Positions 1-8,164 of a DNA stretch of 64,000 nucleotides are shown here, piece by piece. This stretch comes from Nitrospira sp. (GTDB lineage Bacteria > Nitrospirota > Nitrospiria > Nitrospirales > Nitrospiraceae): positions 62,001-126,000 of the forward strand of contig JADLEJ010000049.1 in the NCBI GenBank assembly GCA_020846195.1, written 5' to 3'. The position numbers and the translations under genes were made by a program. How positions within the stretch are numbered: the stretch's first letter is position 1; each line of letters opens with the position of its first letter. Below the pieces are notes generated by a model. The model ran no database searches. It saw only the letters and a program-made list of their open reading frames with translations, and had not been told where the DNA came from.

Positions 1-930
1 CGTGGCCGGGTCCGGGACTCGCTGATCCACCCCGAGCACCATGCCGGGGCTGGTTCCCCAGCTGACCTGCGGAGCGATGTCTTCCGCGCGCATGACCAGC
101 GTGGCGTCGTACCGTGCATCGGGATCCGTCTTCAATTGCTCCCATGCCCGCAGGGCCTGCTCGAACTGCGCGCCCTTCGGGGCCATGGGGCGCCCCTTAA
201 TATAGGCGGCGGTCTTCTCATCCGGCGCGACCATGCCGGCGCGGGCGCCGCCTTCGATCGACATGTTGCACAGGGTCATGCGGCCTTCCATGCTCAAGGC
301 GCGGATGGCCGACCCTGTGTATTCGATGACGTAGCCGGTTCCACCGGCTGTGCCGATCTTGCCGATGATCGCCAGAATGATGTCTTTGGCGGAACAGCGA
401 TCCGACAAGACGCCATCGACCCGGATCTCCATCGTTTTGGGACGCTTCTGGACCAGGCATTGCGTCGCCAGCACATGCTCGACTTCGCTGGTGCCGATGC
501 CGAAGGCCAGTGCGCCGAATGCGCCGTGGGTGGAGGTGTGCGAATCGCCACAGACGATGGTGGTGCCGGGGAGCGTAAAGCCTTGCTCCGGGCCGATGAC
601 ATGGACGACGCCCTGGCGGATGTCGTTCATGCCGAACAGCGTAATGCCAAACTCCCGGCAGTTGTCTTCCAAGGTCTGGATTTGTTTGGCGCTAGTGGCA
701 TCGGCGATGGCGAGGCGGCGGTCCGTCGTCGGGACATTGTGGTCCGGGACCGCGAGCGTCGCGGCGGGGCGTCGCGGCCTGCGTCCAGCGAGTTTTAATC
801 CTTCAAACGCCTGCGGCGATGTGACCTCGTGAACCAGTTGCCGGTCGATATACAACAGTGTCGTTCCGTCCGGTTCTGCCCGGACGAGATGCGTGTCCCA
901 AATCTTGTCGAATAAGGTCTTGCCTGCCAT
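1..930 (-). CDS. leuC: 3-isopropylmalate dehydratase large subunit, 3' part missing
   Basis: This is LeuC of leucine biosynthesis, the [4Fe-4S] subunit that with LeuD isomerises 2-isopropylmalate to 3-isopropylmalate in the cytoplasm. The 310 residues present start [12 protein letters not shown] and carry aconitase-family motifs: [28 protein letters not shown], and [20 protein letters not shown]. The frame stays open through base 1, so the gene runs out of the window. The C-terminal part, where the family places its cluster cysteines, is not visible. The ATG at 928-930 is preceded on the minus strand by GAGGAG seven bases upstream. A good -10 (TATAAT) lies about 50 bases upstream. leuD would be expected just outside the window. 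Identification is secure. Confidence 0.95.
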   Translation of the reverse strand, partial: MAGKTLFDKIWDTHLVRAEPDGTTLLYIDRQLVHEVTSPQAFEGLKLAGRRPRRPAATLAVPDHNVPTTDRRLAIADATSAKQIQTLEDNCREFGITLFGMNDIRQGVVHVIGPEQGFTLPGTTIVCGDSHTSTHGAFGALAFGIGTSEVEHVLATQCLVQKRPKTMEIRVDGVLSDRCSAKDIILAIIGKIGTAGGTGYVIEYTGSAIRALSMEGRMTLCNMSIEGGARAGMVAPDEKTAAYIKGRPMAPKGAQFEQALRAWEQLKTDPDARYDATLVMRAEDIAPQVSWGTSPGMVLGVDQRVPDPAT

Positions 931-1326
931 GACGTGCTCCTCACGAACCGGTATCAGTGGAGTGTAAGGGAGCGTCATTATACATAGGGCTTTGGCTGCA
1001 TGCCAGGGAGGGGCGCCGCAGAACCGTCCGCGCTTTAGATTCCCTCCGTACTGCCGATATGGCCTATGTATGGATAACAAACCGCTTGACCCTGAATGCC
1101 TCTCGATTCCCCGCTGGACCATTGCCCGGGATACCCGGTCGCTGGGCTGCGTCTTCTGTCACTCCATCATCGTGCGCGTGACGACAGACACGCGGCAGGT
1201 GGCGTTTTGCAGCTGCCGCCTCGTCGAGTACCGGCTGCTTCCCAAACCGAATACTCGCAAGGTCAACTCCGCCAAGCCCTGATCCTCTCGCTTGTCTTGC
1301 CCATTCAGACGTGATAACTGCATGGC
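931..1326. other. Intergenic region between divergent leuC and MEKHLA genes
   Basis: About 400 bases with no convincing gene. Open frames here (for example 992-1282 on plus) lack a ribosome site and do not resemble a known family. The region holds the leuC promoter. I see no strong hairpin or riboswitch in it. Confidence 0.5.
977..1006 (-). promoter_or_regulatory. Probable sigma70 promoter of leuC
   Basis: Reading the minus strand, TATAAT (977-982) is a perfect -10. CTGGCA (1001-1006) is a 4/6 match to -35 with an 18-base spacer. Transcription would start near 970 and give a leader of about 40 nt that contains the GAGGAG of leuC. Confidence 0.6.
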
Positions 1327-1797
1327 ATGCCGACCGATGGGCCTCACCACTATGCGATGGTCGCCTGGTCGCAGCTGCTCCTGGAGAGCTTCCGTCGCTG
1401 GACGGGGCGGGAGTTGCTGTTGCGAACCGGTTCATCGGAAGACCAGGCGCAGGCCCTCTTTGCCGCGCCCTTTGTCGTGGTGTCCCATGGCGCGGAGTCC
1501 GATCCCATTTTGAATTATGGCAATCAGACGGCGCTCGATCTGTGGGAGCTGCCGTGGGCGCAACTGACGCGCACGCCCTCTCGCCTCACGGCGGAGCCGA
1601 TGAACCGGGACGAGCGCGCCCGCATGCTGGCGGTTGCCGAGGCCCAAGGCTATTTCGCCGGTTACCGGGGAATCAGAATCTCTTCCACGGGGAAGCGGTT
1701 TCTGGTCGAAGATGCCACGGTGTGGAATGTCGTCGATGGCCAGGGGATTCGAGTGGGCCAGGCCGCCACATTCGCGCGTTGGACGATGGTGGAGTAG
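1327..1797 (+). CDS. MEKHLA domain-containing protein
   Basis: A 156-aa soluble protein that is almost entirely one MEKHLA domain, a PAS-like fold also found at the C terminus of plant HD-ZIP III factors. The diagnostic central stretch is clear: LNYGNQTALDLWELPW, LTRTPSRLTAEPMNRDER and GYRGIRISSTGKRF, ending ATVWNVVD. Bacterial single-domain members have no established reaction, and a small-molecule or redox sensing role is only inferred from the PAS fold. It is monocistronic and convergent with the CBS gene downstream. No good Shine-Dalgarno sequence precedes the ATG at 1327, so the start is less certain than the family call. Confidence 0.85.
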   Translation: MPTDGPHHYAMVAWSQLLLESFRRWTGRELLLRTGSSEDQAQALFAAPFVVVSHGAESDPILNYGNQTALDLWELPWAQLTRTPSRLTAEPMNRDERARMLAVAEAQGYFAGYRGIRISSTGKRFLVEDATVWNVVDGQGIRVGQAATFARWTMVE

Positions 1798-1838
1798 CAG
1801 CGCGTCGTTGAAGCGATTCTCTGAAGTCTTGCGCGCGG

Positions 1839-2453
1839 CTAGGTCCAGAGTTCGATGGGGCCGTGGTTGGCCAGCCCGCGGAGTAAGTCCTGCTTGGAAA
1901 TAATGCCGACTGGCTGCCGGTTCGCGTCGAGGATCGGCAGCGCCCCGACCCGCTCGTCCATCATGATCCGGGCAATTTCCCGAATATCGGTTGTGGGTGT
2001 CGCCGAGAGCACCCGAGGGCTCATGATTTCCGCCAATCGGCGGTGGGCGGCGGTGCTTTCAATGCCGGCAATGATGAGATCGGGGGCGTGGCGGATCAAA
2101 TCCCGGTCCGAGACCATTCCAACCAGCGTGCCGTGGACTGAAGAAATCGGCAGGTGGCGGAATGATCGGCGCGTCATCAACGCCCAGGCCTCGATCAGGG
2201 TGGCATCGGAAGGCAAGGTGCTGACCGGGGTCGTCATCAAATCTCCGGCCAGGATGGCCGGCTTCGGAGGCCGCGTCTGCTTGGTGTGCTCTTGATAGGC
2301 CTGGTGTGCGGCCTGCGTGGTTCGATCCCCGGACGGATTGCGGTGATCCTTGCCGCCTTGACTCTCGACGGCGTCGACCGACGGTACGCTGGGCGTCACG
2401 GGTTTGACCGGATAGATTTCGGCCACTCCAGTGATGGCTTGGATAACAGCCAT
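1839..2453 (-). CDS. Tandem CBS domain protein
   Basis: 204 aa. Residues 1-65 are a polar, probably flexible N-terminal region. Two CBS domains follow (about 68-130 and 140-200), starting AGDLMTTPVSTLPSDATLIEA and AEIMSPRVLSATPTTDIREI, with the typical GMVSDRDLI and GIISKQDLL ends. CBS pairs bind adenosine nucleotides and regulate partner proteins. Here no catalytic domain is attached, so the partner is unknown. The start at 2453 is supported by GGGAGGGGAGG seven bases upstream. The gene is convergent with the MEKHLA gene and lies downstream of the DUF1653 gene on the same strand with a gap of about 100 bases. Confidence 0.88.
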   Translation of the reverse strand: MAVIQAITGVAEIYPVKPVTPSVPSVDAVESQGGKDHRNPSGDRTTQAAHQAYQEHTKQTRPPKPAILAGDLMTTPVSTLPSDATLIEAWALMTRRSFRHLPISSVHGTLVGMVSDRDLIRHAPDLIIAGIESTAAHRRLAEIMSPRVLSATPTTDIREIARIMMDERVGALPILDANRQPVGIISKQDLLRGLANHGPIELWT

Positions 2454-2555
2454 GGAAGCCTCCCCTCCCTCGTAGTATCGGTGGACTACGGGAAATACTT
2501 AAGCCGAGCCAGCCGAATGGCTGAGGAGAGCGAGTGCGGAGATGGAGCGAGATAG

Positions 2556-2786
2556 TTAGGCCTTGGGTGGAAGGGAGCCTTCCGCCATGAATTGGAAACG
2601 AGGTTGCGGCCGGCCCTCGACAACTACGGTCTCCAAAAACATAGCCAGCGGCCTCACCCAAAGCCCTCGTTCGCCATAAAGCGCTCTGTAGACGACGACC
2701 TCTTCTTCCGTTTCCGAGTGCTTCGCCACACCCACGACGTCGTAGTCGTTTCCCTTGTAGTGTCGATAGCGGCCTAGTTGGATCAT
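2556..2786 (-). CDS. DUF1653 family small protein
   Basis: 76 aa beginning MIQLGRYRHYKGNDYDVVGV, followed by AKHSETEEEVVVYRALYGERGLWVRPLAMF, the usual signature of the DUF1653 family. The reading frame is open further upstream, but the internal ATG at 2784-2786 has AAAGGA at the right distance and matches the family's N terminus. The fold is compact and cytosolic. No function is established. It is divergent from the flavoprotein gene, whose start is only 39 bases away, so their promoters must overlap. Confidence 0.85.
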   Translation of the reverse strand: MIQLGRYRHYKGNDYDVVGVAKHSETEEEVVVYRALYGERGLWVRPLAMFLETVVVEGRPQPRFQFMAEGSLPPKA

Positions 2787-2825
2787 GGTGTATCCTTTCG
2801 CGGATCGACTATAAATGGAAGGCGT

Positions 2826-4217
2826 ATGACAACTCAACGGACCCATGACGTGGTGGTGATTGGCGGCGGATCGGCCGGCTATGCGGCGGCGCGCACGGCC
2901 CGGGATGGCGGCGCCGATGTGGCGATTGTCGATCCCGGTCCGCTGGGCGGATTGTGCATTTTACGAGGCTGCATGCCGACGAAGACGATTTTGAGATCGG
3001 CGGAGATTGCCGCGCTCATGCGCCGGGCTGCCGAATTCGGACTGTCGCCGGTTGAGGCGAAGGCCAGTTTGCCGGCGATTGTCGATCGCAAGAATCGTCT
3101 GGTTCGTGAATTCGCGGACTATCGGATTCAACAGCTCCGCGATCCCGCGTATACCCTCTACGAAGCACCGGCATCCTTTCTGACGCCGCATTTGTTGCAA
3201 GTCGGGAACGATCGGATCGCGGCGAAAGCCGTTATCATTGCCACGGGTTCGACTCCTCGCACCGGAATTGTCCCTGGTTTGGACCATGAATTATGTATGA
3301 CGAGCGATGAGTTGCTCGATCTGCGGGATAGACCGGAGTCGCTGATCGTTTTGGGTGCCGGCCCTGTCGGCTTGGAGCTCGGACAATTTTTCTCGCGCAT
3401 CGGAACGCGGGTGACGATTGTGCAGCGCAGTCCGTCCGTACTCTCGCATCTGGACCGGGATGTCGGCGGCGCGCTTATGCGGGCGTTGGAGCAGGACGGG
3501 CTGGCGATTCTTGCGGACGCGACCGTTCAGCGCATCGATTGGACGAGGGCGCAGCCGCTGGTTCGCCTGATTCGGCAGGGCGCAGAGCAGACCTTGTCGG
3601 GCGCGCTGGTGCTCAATGCGCTCGGGCGAGTTCCGAATATCGCCGGACTCAATCTCTCCGCCGCTGGCGTGACTGTCGAGGCCGGCCGCGTGCTTGTCGA
3701 CGGCGGAATGCGGACGTCGCAGCCGCATATTTTCGCGGTGGGCGATGTCACCAATCTCTACGACATTGTGCATATCGCCATTCAGCAGGGTGAATTGGCC
3801 GGCTGGAATGCCTGCCATCCCGCGGCGGCGGCAAAAACCTTCGATGCTCGACTCGTGACGGAGGTGATATTTACCGATCCGCAGGTTGCTGTGGTGGGAC
3901 TGAGCGAGAACGCGTGCCGCGACAAAGCCATTCCGTGTCTCACGGCTTCCTATTCGTTTGGGGATCACGGAAAGGCGATGTGCCTGGGCGCCATGCACGG
4001 GTTCGTGAAGTTGATCGCCGATCCGGCGACCGGATTGCTTCTGGGGGCGCAGATTGTCGGACCGGAGGCGGGAGAATTGATCCATGAGTTGATTGCAGTG
4101 ATGTACTACCACGGGACCGTGCAGGATCTTCTTCAAATTCCGCACTACCACCCGACACTGGCCGAGATCGTGACCTATCCGGCCGAATCCATTGTCGAGC
4201 AAATGCGAAGCTTATGA
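2826..4217 (+). CDS. FAD-dependent pyridine nucleotide-disulfide oxidoreductase (dihydrolipoamide dehydrogenase/mercuric reductase-like)
   Basis: A 463-aa class I flavoprotein disulfide reductase. It has an FAD-binding GGGSAG at 13-18 and a redox-active CILRGC pair (Cys44/Cys49). The NAD(P)-binding GAGPVGLELGQFF and the second FAD motif FAVGDVTN are present. The C-terminal dimerisation domain carries the catalytic HPTLAE His-Glu pair near residue 442. It would pass electrons between NAD(P)H and a disulfide substrate. It lacks the extra C-terminal cysteines of mercuric reductase, and no lipoyl-domain partner is nearby, so the true substrate is open. The ATG at 2826 (GGAAGG upstream) is preferred over the longer frame. 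The stop overlaps the next gene by four bases. Confidence 0.85.
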   Translation: MTTQRTHDVVVIGGGSAGYAAARTARDGGADVAIVDPGPLGGLCILRGCMPTKTILRSAEIAALMRRAAEFGLSPVEAKASLPAIVDRKNRLVREFADYRIQQLRDPAYTLYEAPASFLTPHLLQVGNDRIAAKAVIIATGSTPRTGIVPGLDHELCMTSDELLDLRDRPESLIVLGAGPVGLELGQFFSRIGTRVTIVQRSPSVLSHLDRDVGGALMRALEQDGLAILADATVQRIDWTRAQPLVRLIRQGAEQTLSGALVLNALGRVPNIAGLNLSAAGVTVEAGRVLVDGGMRTSQPHIFAVGDVTNLYDIVHIAIQQGELAGWNACHPAAAAKTFDARLVTEVIFTDPQVAVVGLSENACRDKAIPCLTASYSFGDHGKAMCLGAMHGFVKLIADPATGLLLGAQIVGPEAGELIHELIAVMYYHGTVQDLLQIPHYHPTLAEIVTYPAESIVEQMRSL

Positions 4218-4903
4218 AGCATCGGCTCGCAATACGCGCGCTCACGGTGGTCGTTGCGCTGATTGGGGCGATCTCTTGCGAGCAACAGACCTGGGAGTCG
4301 GCCATGGCGGCCGGGCAGCGCGCGCTGCAGAAGGGCGACTACTCCGAAGCCGAGCATATTTTTGCTGTGGCGGTGAAAAAAGCGGAGTCGCAGTACGGGT
4401 TGAACGATCGGCATGTGGCAGTTGCGCTGTCGAGCGAGGCGCAAGCCTTCACGGCGCAGGGCAAGTATGTGGAGGCGGAACCGGTCTATTTGCAGGCCTT
4501 GAAGATGTATCAGGATGCGCATGGAGAGAATCATGCCGATGTGGCGGCGACACTGAATAATCTTGGCGTTCTGCATCGGATGCATGGGCAATACACGGAG
4601 GCGGAACCGTTGCTCATGCGGGCACTAGCGATTAAAGAGCGTCTCCATGGCCCGGACCATCCGGACGTCGCGCTCACGCTGCATAATTTAGGGCAGGTCT
4701 ATGTTTCGCAAGGGGCGCTTGAAAAAGCGGAACCGCTCTACCGGCGCGCGTTGACTATTAGGGAGAAGGCGCTGGGAGAGACGCACCGGGACGTGGAGAA
4801 GAGCCTGGGCGAATTGACCGGCCTCTTGCAGAAGTTGCATCGCGATGCCGACGCGGCGTTGCTGGAAGAACGGCTGGCGGCGATCAGGCAACGGCGGAGT
4901 TGA
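4214..4903 (+). CDS. Tetratricopeptide repeat protein, exported
   Basis: 229 aa. The N terminus is a signal peptide, possibly a lipoprotein type ending GAISC near residue 22. Kinesin-light-chain-like TPR repeats of about 42 residues follow from residue 27, recognisable by repeated AEPLYxRAL, HPDVA and LNNLGxLH. TPRs mediate protein-protein contacts, so the partner is unknown and a periplasmic scaffold role is inferred. The start ATGA overlaps the stop of the flavoprotein gene, implying translational coupling. Two small envelope genes follow on the same strand. Confidence 0.82.
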   Translation: MKHRLAIRALTVVVALIGAISCEQQTWESAMAAGQRALQKGDYSEAEHIFAVAVKKAESQYGLNDRHVAVALSSEAQAFTAQGKYVEAEPVYLQALKMYQDAHGENHADVAATLNNLGVLHRMHGQYTEAEPLLMRALAIKERLHGPDHPDVALTLHNLGQVYVSQGALEKAEPLYRRALTIREKALGETHRDVEKSLGELTGLLQKLHRDADAALLEERLAAIRQRRS

Positions 4904-4935
4904 AGTCCGATTCCCGTCCGGTGTAGCGTATTCCC

Positions 4936-5172
4936 ATGGCGGCGCAGAGATCCGAGACAGAGGTCGATTGGCGAATGCAGGGCATGGTCGCGCGCGCGGT
5001 CGGCATCGTGGCCCTTGCCTTCGGATTTGTGCTTGGCATAGATGGGCTCGACGATCCCGCCTCTCCTTGGCTGCACACGGCCCTGGGTCTGCTGGCCACC
5101 GGTATGCTGGCGCAAGGCTATGCCCTCTATTGCTCGATCAAACGCATGCAGCAACTGAACTCCCAATCATGA
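4936..5172 (+). CDS. Small two-helix membrane protein
   Basis: 78 aa. A polar N terminus is followed by two hydrophobic helices (about 20-36 and 45-66) separated by a short loop (DGLDDPASPW), with a polar C-terminal tail. No family is recognised. No strong Shine-Dalgarno sequence precedes the ATG. Its stop overlaps the start of the downstream lipoprotein gene (ATGA at 5169-5172), which supports both being real and co-translated. Confidence 0.65.
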   Translation: MAAQRSETEVDWRMQGMVARAVGIVALAFGFVLGIDGLDDPASPWLHTALGLLATGMLAQGYALYCSIKRMQQLNSQS

Positions 5173-5600
5173 CTCGCGATCTCCCAGCCGTTCGCGCCAT
5201 AGTCTGCGGGCTTGTCATGGCCGTTGCGATGATGGCTGCCGCCTGCGGCGGCCCTTGGCGCGATATCTATTTCAAGAATGGTGTGGATCGGCTGACGCAG
5301 GAGGATGTGCGCGAGCAGTTCGGCGCCCCGCATACGGCTAAGACGCCCGCGTTGGGGGGCGACAGTGTCTGGACGTACCGGGTCCCGATGGGAGACAAAG
5401 AGCTGGAGTCCATTGCCGCTCCTGGGCTCAGCGGTGCCGGCGAATCGGTCAGTGCGCTCATGGGAAAACCTGGAGAGGGGCCGAAACCGACGCTGTATTG
5501 TTACCGGTATACGCTGGCGTTCAACGAGCAGAAAATCCTGAAGTCCTGGAAGCGCGAAGAGTGCGTGCCGGGCACCCGCGAAACACTGATGGCGAAATAA
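5169..5600 (+). CDS. Putative lipoprotein of unknown function
   Basis: 143 aa. A hydrophobic leader ends MAVAMMAAAC followed by GG, a credible lipobox with Cys near residue 26. The mature part has LTQEDVREQFGAPHTAKTP, reminiscent of SmpA/BamE-like modules in which a short helix is followed by a G-x-P turn, but the resemblance is weak. It is translationally coupled to the upstream membrane protein and convergent with the HDOD gene. Envelope location is well supported, and function is unknown. Confidence 0.7.
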   Translation: MTRDLPAVRAIVCGLVMAVAMMAAACGGPWRDIYFKNGVDRLTQEDVREQFGAPHTAKTPALGGDSVWTYRVPMGDKELESIAAPGLSGAGESVSALMGKPGEGPKPTLYCYRYTLAFNEQKILKSWKREECVPGTRETLMAK

Positions 5601-5629
5601 CCGGCTGTGCCGGCGCCACGGGCTCTGGT

Positions 5630-7177
5630 CTAGAGTACTCCCGCCAATCGATTGATGCTCAGTGTCGTCTGGCCGAAAAACAGCTGGAAGGCATGGTAGT
5701 CCTTTTGCTGCACCTGTTGAGGGCGCGGGCCGTTGTCGCAGTACAACATGCCGATGGGCCTGGTTCCGACGCGAAGGGGCGCAATGATGGCCGATCCAGG
5801 ATCCCACGTTCGGAGAAATTTTGGATTGATGGGGTTTCCCAGAGGCACGGTGAAATCCTCGATCCAAACCGCGTCGGACCGCTTCATGAGTTGCAAGAAG
5901 TGCGGATGGTCCTTGGTCAGCGAGCCCGACAGGCTGTCGATATAGGGAGTGGGATCCTCCATGCCGAGCAACAAGCGTCCCACCAGCTGATCGGTATTGC
6001 TCGGATTCAGCAGCGCCAGGGCGACCCGGGCAAATCCGCCGTCCCGGTGCAGGGCATGCACGAGCGTGCTCAGGAGCGTATTGATGTCTTTGGCCTCGCG
6101 CAAGGCGGTTTGCAACAGTTGCAGCGTTTCGAGTGGATTGGTCTCAATCGCGCTCGGTCCTTGTTTCTGAGGCCTCACCGTGGCGGAGGGAACGCTCACT
6201 GGAGGCGGCACGGGAATCGAACAGCTAATTTCCGGTCCCACGGAATCGTCCCAGAAATCGAACGACAGGCCAGCCGAATGGACTAATTGCTTGCCTCGAT
6301 CCAGCGCGCGCCCAAGAATGTCGCTGAATAGATGCGAGGGCAGGCCGCTTCCCGTGAGGAGCCCCCGCTTGGCGGCCTCTATGGCGGACGGCGAGGGTGG
6401 GCCGGTCATGGCGTCGATCAGGGACGAGCAGCCGATGACAAGGCCTTTGAACATTTCCTGACTGGAATTCCACCGTTCTTGGGTTTGAAGCTCTTCGATG
6501 GAAAACAGTTCCACAACAGCAGGCGGCAGAGCCCACATCTGTCCGAGGGCTTGCGCAATCCGGAGCCGCGGGGCGCCATAGAGCTGTGTTTCCTCGATGA
6601 TCCTCGCGGCGGTCGTCTTCGCCGTCATGGGGATTCTGCGGTATGACAGGTAGAGGTCTTGAGATTGACTGGCGATGGCAAGGTCGCCGATCGAATAGAG
6701 CAGGGTGGAGCTGAAGAGCTGGCTCAACGAGGGATATTCGAGCGCCATGCCCAGTTCATTGGTATGCACGGCTGCGACAAGGGCCCGCGCGATGACTCCG
6801 CTGACGATTTGCTGCTGATTCGGCCATTGACTGAGTTGTTCAACGAGTTGGGACGCGGTGACGATGGAACGGACCGTATCCAATCCAAGCCAGCTGACGG
6901 CATGGGAGATCGAGGTGATGACTTGTTGCGGACTGTAGGCAATACTGTTCGAGATCTGCAAGACCCGGCAGGACAGCGCCGGATCGCGGCTGATAATCTG
7001 AGCGAGGCGGTCGGCTCCGGTGAGTCCTCCTGTCAGACTGAGAATCTTCTGGCAGGTTTTTTCCAGGGCTGGTAAGCAAGGACTCGCCTGGTTGAGGAGC
7101 GGCTGCAATGTTTTGTGCAGGCGAGGACGAAGGGAATCGACCAGGGCAGACTCTGACGTTGCAGGCGACAGTGACAT
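5630..7177 (-). CDS. HDOD domain protein with C-terminal GAF-like domain
   Basis: 515 aa. An HDOD domain spans about 20-220 (CLPALEKTCQKILSL, then RDPALSCRVLQISNSIAY and LGLDTVRSIV). A linker rich in Pro and Ser (about 300-325) leads to a GAF-like domain (about 340-510: VHALHRDGGFARVALALLN, then SAIIAPLRVGTRPIGMLYCD). HDOD is a catalytically inactive relative of HD-GYP phosphodiesterases and occurs in signalling proteins. GAF domains bind small molecules. The combination suggests a cytosolic signal-transduction output protein whose partner is unknown. The ATG at 7177 is chosen because AGAAGGA precedes it at good spacing. Transcription is divergent from the MscS gene. Confidence 0.85.
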   Translation of the reverse strand: MSLSPATSESALVDSLRPRLHKTLQPLLNQASPCLPALEKTCQKILSLTGGLTGADRLAQIISRDPALSCRVLQISNSIAYSPQQVITSISHAVSWLGLDTVRSIVTASQLVEQLSQWPNQQQIVSGVIARALVAAVHTNELGMALEYPSLSQLFSSTLLYSIGDLAIASQSQDLYLSYRRIPMTAKTTAARIIEETQLYGAPRLRIAQALGQMWALPPAVVELFSIEELQTQERWNSSQEMFKGLVIGCSSLIDAMTGPPSPSAIEAAKRGLLTGSGLPSHLFSDILGRALDRGKQLVHSAGLSFDFWDDSVGPEISCSIPVPPPVSVPSATVRPQKQGPSAIETNPLETLQLLQTALREAKDINTLLSTLVHALHRDGGFARVALALLNPSNTDQLVGRLLLGMEDPTPYIDSLSGSLTKDHPHFLQLMKRSDAVWIEDFTVPLGNPINPKFLRTWDPGSAIIAPLRVGTRPIGMLYCDNGPRPQQVQQKDYHAFQLFFGQTTLSINRLAGVL

Positions 7178-7267
7178 GAAATTCCTTCTCCCAAATCCCA
7201 CAATGTGTATCGGATGAATGATAATGAATCTTAACCGGCGCAGAAGAAAAAACAGAGGATGACTAAT

Positions 7268-8095
7268 ATGCAGCTTGGTTGGATGACCATCGATAGCTCC
7301 GTTGTCTTGGATGGGATCAAGTCATTGATTCTACTGGTGTCGGTTATTCTGACTCGGACGCTGGCCGTTCGGGGGATCTCGCGCAACCAGGCCTTGTCGA
7401 TGGAGGACAAGCGCCGCTGGGTGGTGACGACCAGAAACTCGATGGTTTTTGTCATCCTGATCGGCTTCGTCGTTATCTGGGCGCATGAGCTCGAAGCCTT
7501 TGCCGTCTCGATCGTCGCATTGGCAGCCGCACTGGTCTTGGCGACGAAGGAGTTGATTCTTTGCTTGAGCGGAGCGGCGTTGCGCGTGGGCGGCAAAGTG
7601 TATGGGGTTGGCGACCGCATCCAGATCGCCGGGCACCGAGGAGTGGTGCTGGACCACGATCTATTTGCTACGAAACTGTTGGAGATCGGTCCCGGCCAGT
7701 CGTCGCATTTGTACACGGGACGGGTGACGGTGTTTCCCAACAGCCTCCTGTTCACGAACCCGCTGGTCAAAGAGAATCCTGGGCAGGAGTATGGCCTCTA
7801 TACCTTGACGGTGCCCTTAATATTGGAGGGCGCGTGGCAGAAAGCCGAGCAAGCCTTGCTGGCTTCTGCCAAAGCCGAGTGCGGTCCGTTCATGGAAGAA
7901 GCCGTGAGGCAGATGAAACTGCTGGAGCAGGCCACTCTTTTAGAAGCGCCTTCGCCGGAGCCGCGCATCACCATTCAATTGCCCGAGCCGGGGAAGATTC
8001 AGCTGGTGCTTCGGTTTCCCGCGCCGGATCGAGGCCGTTCGCGAGTGGAGCAAGCCATCCTGCATCGTTATTTAACTGAAATGACTCACGCCTGA
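7268..8095 (+). CDS. Mechanosensitive ion channel MscS-family protein
   Basis: 275 aa. Three hydrophobic helices (about 15-30, 55-75 and 78-100) come first. The last is the glycine/alanine-rich pore-lining helix (VALAAALVLATKELI). A beta domain follows with the MscS signature KVYGVGDRIQIAGHRGVVLDHD and VTVFPNSLLFTNPL. It is expected in the inner membrane as an osmotic release valve or a regulatory relative. A start at 7268 fits AGAGGA eight bases upstream. An in-frame ATG at 7259 is possible but abuts the ribosome site. A strong bidirectional terminator follows. Confidence 0.87.
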   Translation: MQLGWMTIDSSVVLDGIKSLILLVSVILTRTLAVRGISRNQALSMEDKRRWVVTTRNSMVFVILIGFVVIWAHELEAFAVSIVALAAALVLATKELILCLSGAALRVGGKVYGVGDRIQIAGHRGVVLDHDLFATKLLEIGPGQSSHLYTGRVTVFPNSLLFTNPLVKENPGQEYGLYTLTVPLILEGAWQKAEQALLASAKAECGPFMEEAVRQMKLLEQATLLEAPSPEPRITIQLPEPGKIQLVLRFPAPDRGRSRVEQAILHRYLTEMTHA

Positions 8096-8107
8096 TTGGA
8101 GAAAGTA

Positions 8108-8144
8108 GGAAGGGCCTCGCGATGATCTATCACGAGGCCCTTCC
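8108..8144. terminator. Bidirectional hairpin terminator
   Basis: A perfect 12-bp inverted repeat (GGAAGGGCCTCG at 8108-8119 with CGAGGCCCTTCC at 8133-8144) encloses a 13-base loop. It sits between the convergent MscS and peroxidase genes, ending 21 bases before the peroxidase stop. There is no long T-run, but the stem is strong and placement fits termination in both directions. Confidence 0.75.
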
Positions 8145-8164
8145 GGGTCGGCGACGGGTGGGAG

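Noticed and set aside
992..1282. 96-aa open frame between leuC and the MEKHLA gene
   Set aside because: No ribosome site, no recognisable domain, erratic composition. The region looks like a normal intergenic stretch with the leuC promoter.
2300..2345. tRNA-like T-loop sequence (GGTTCGATCCCC)
   Set aside because: It lies within the CBS-domain gene and lacks acceptor and anticodon stems.
3291..4202. 303-aa open frame on minus strand
   Set aside because: Antisense to the flavin disulfide reductase and without family motifs.
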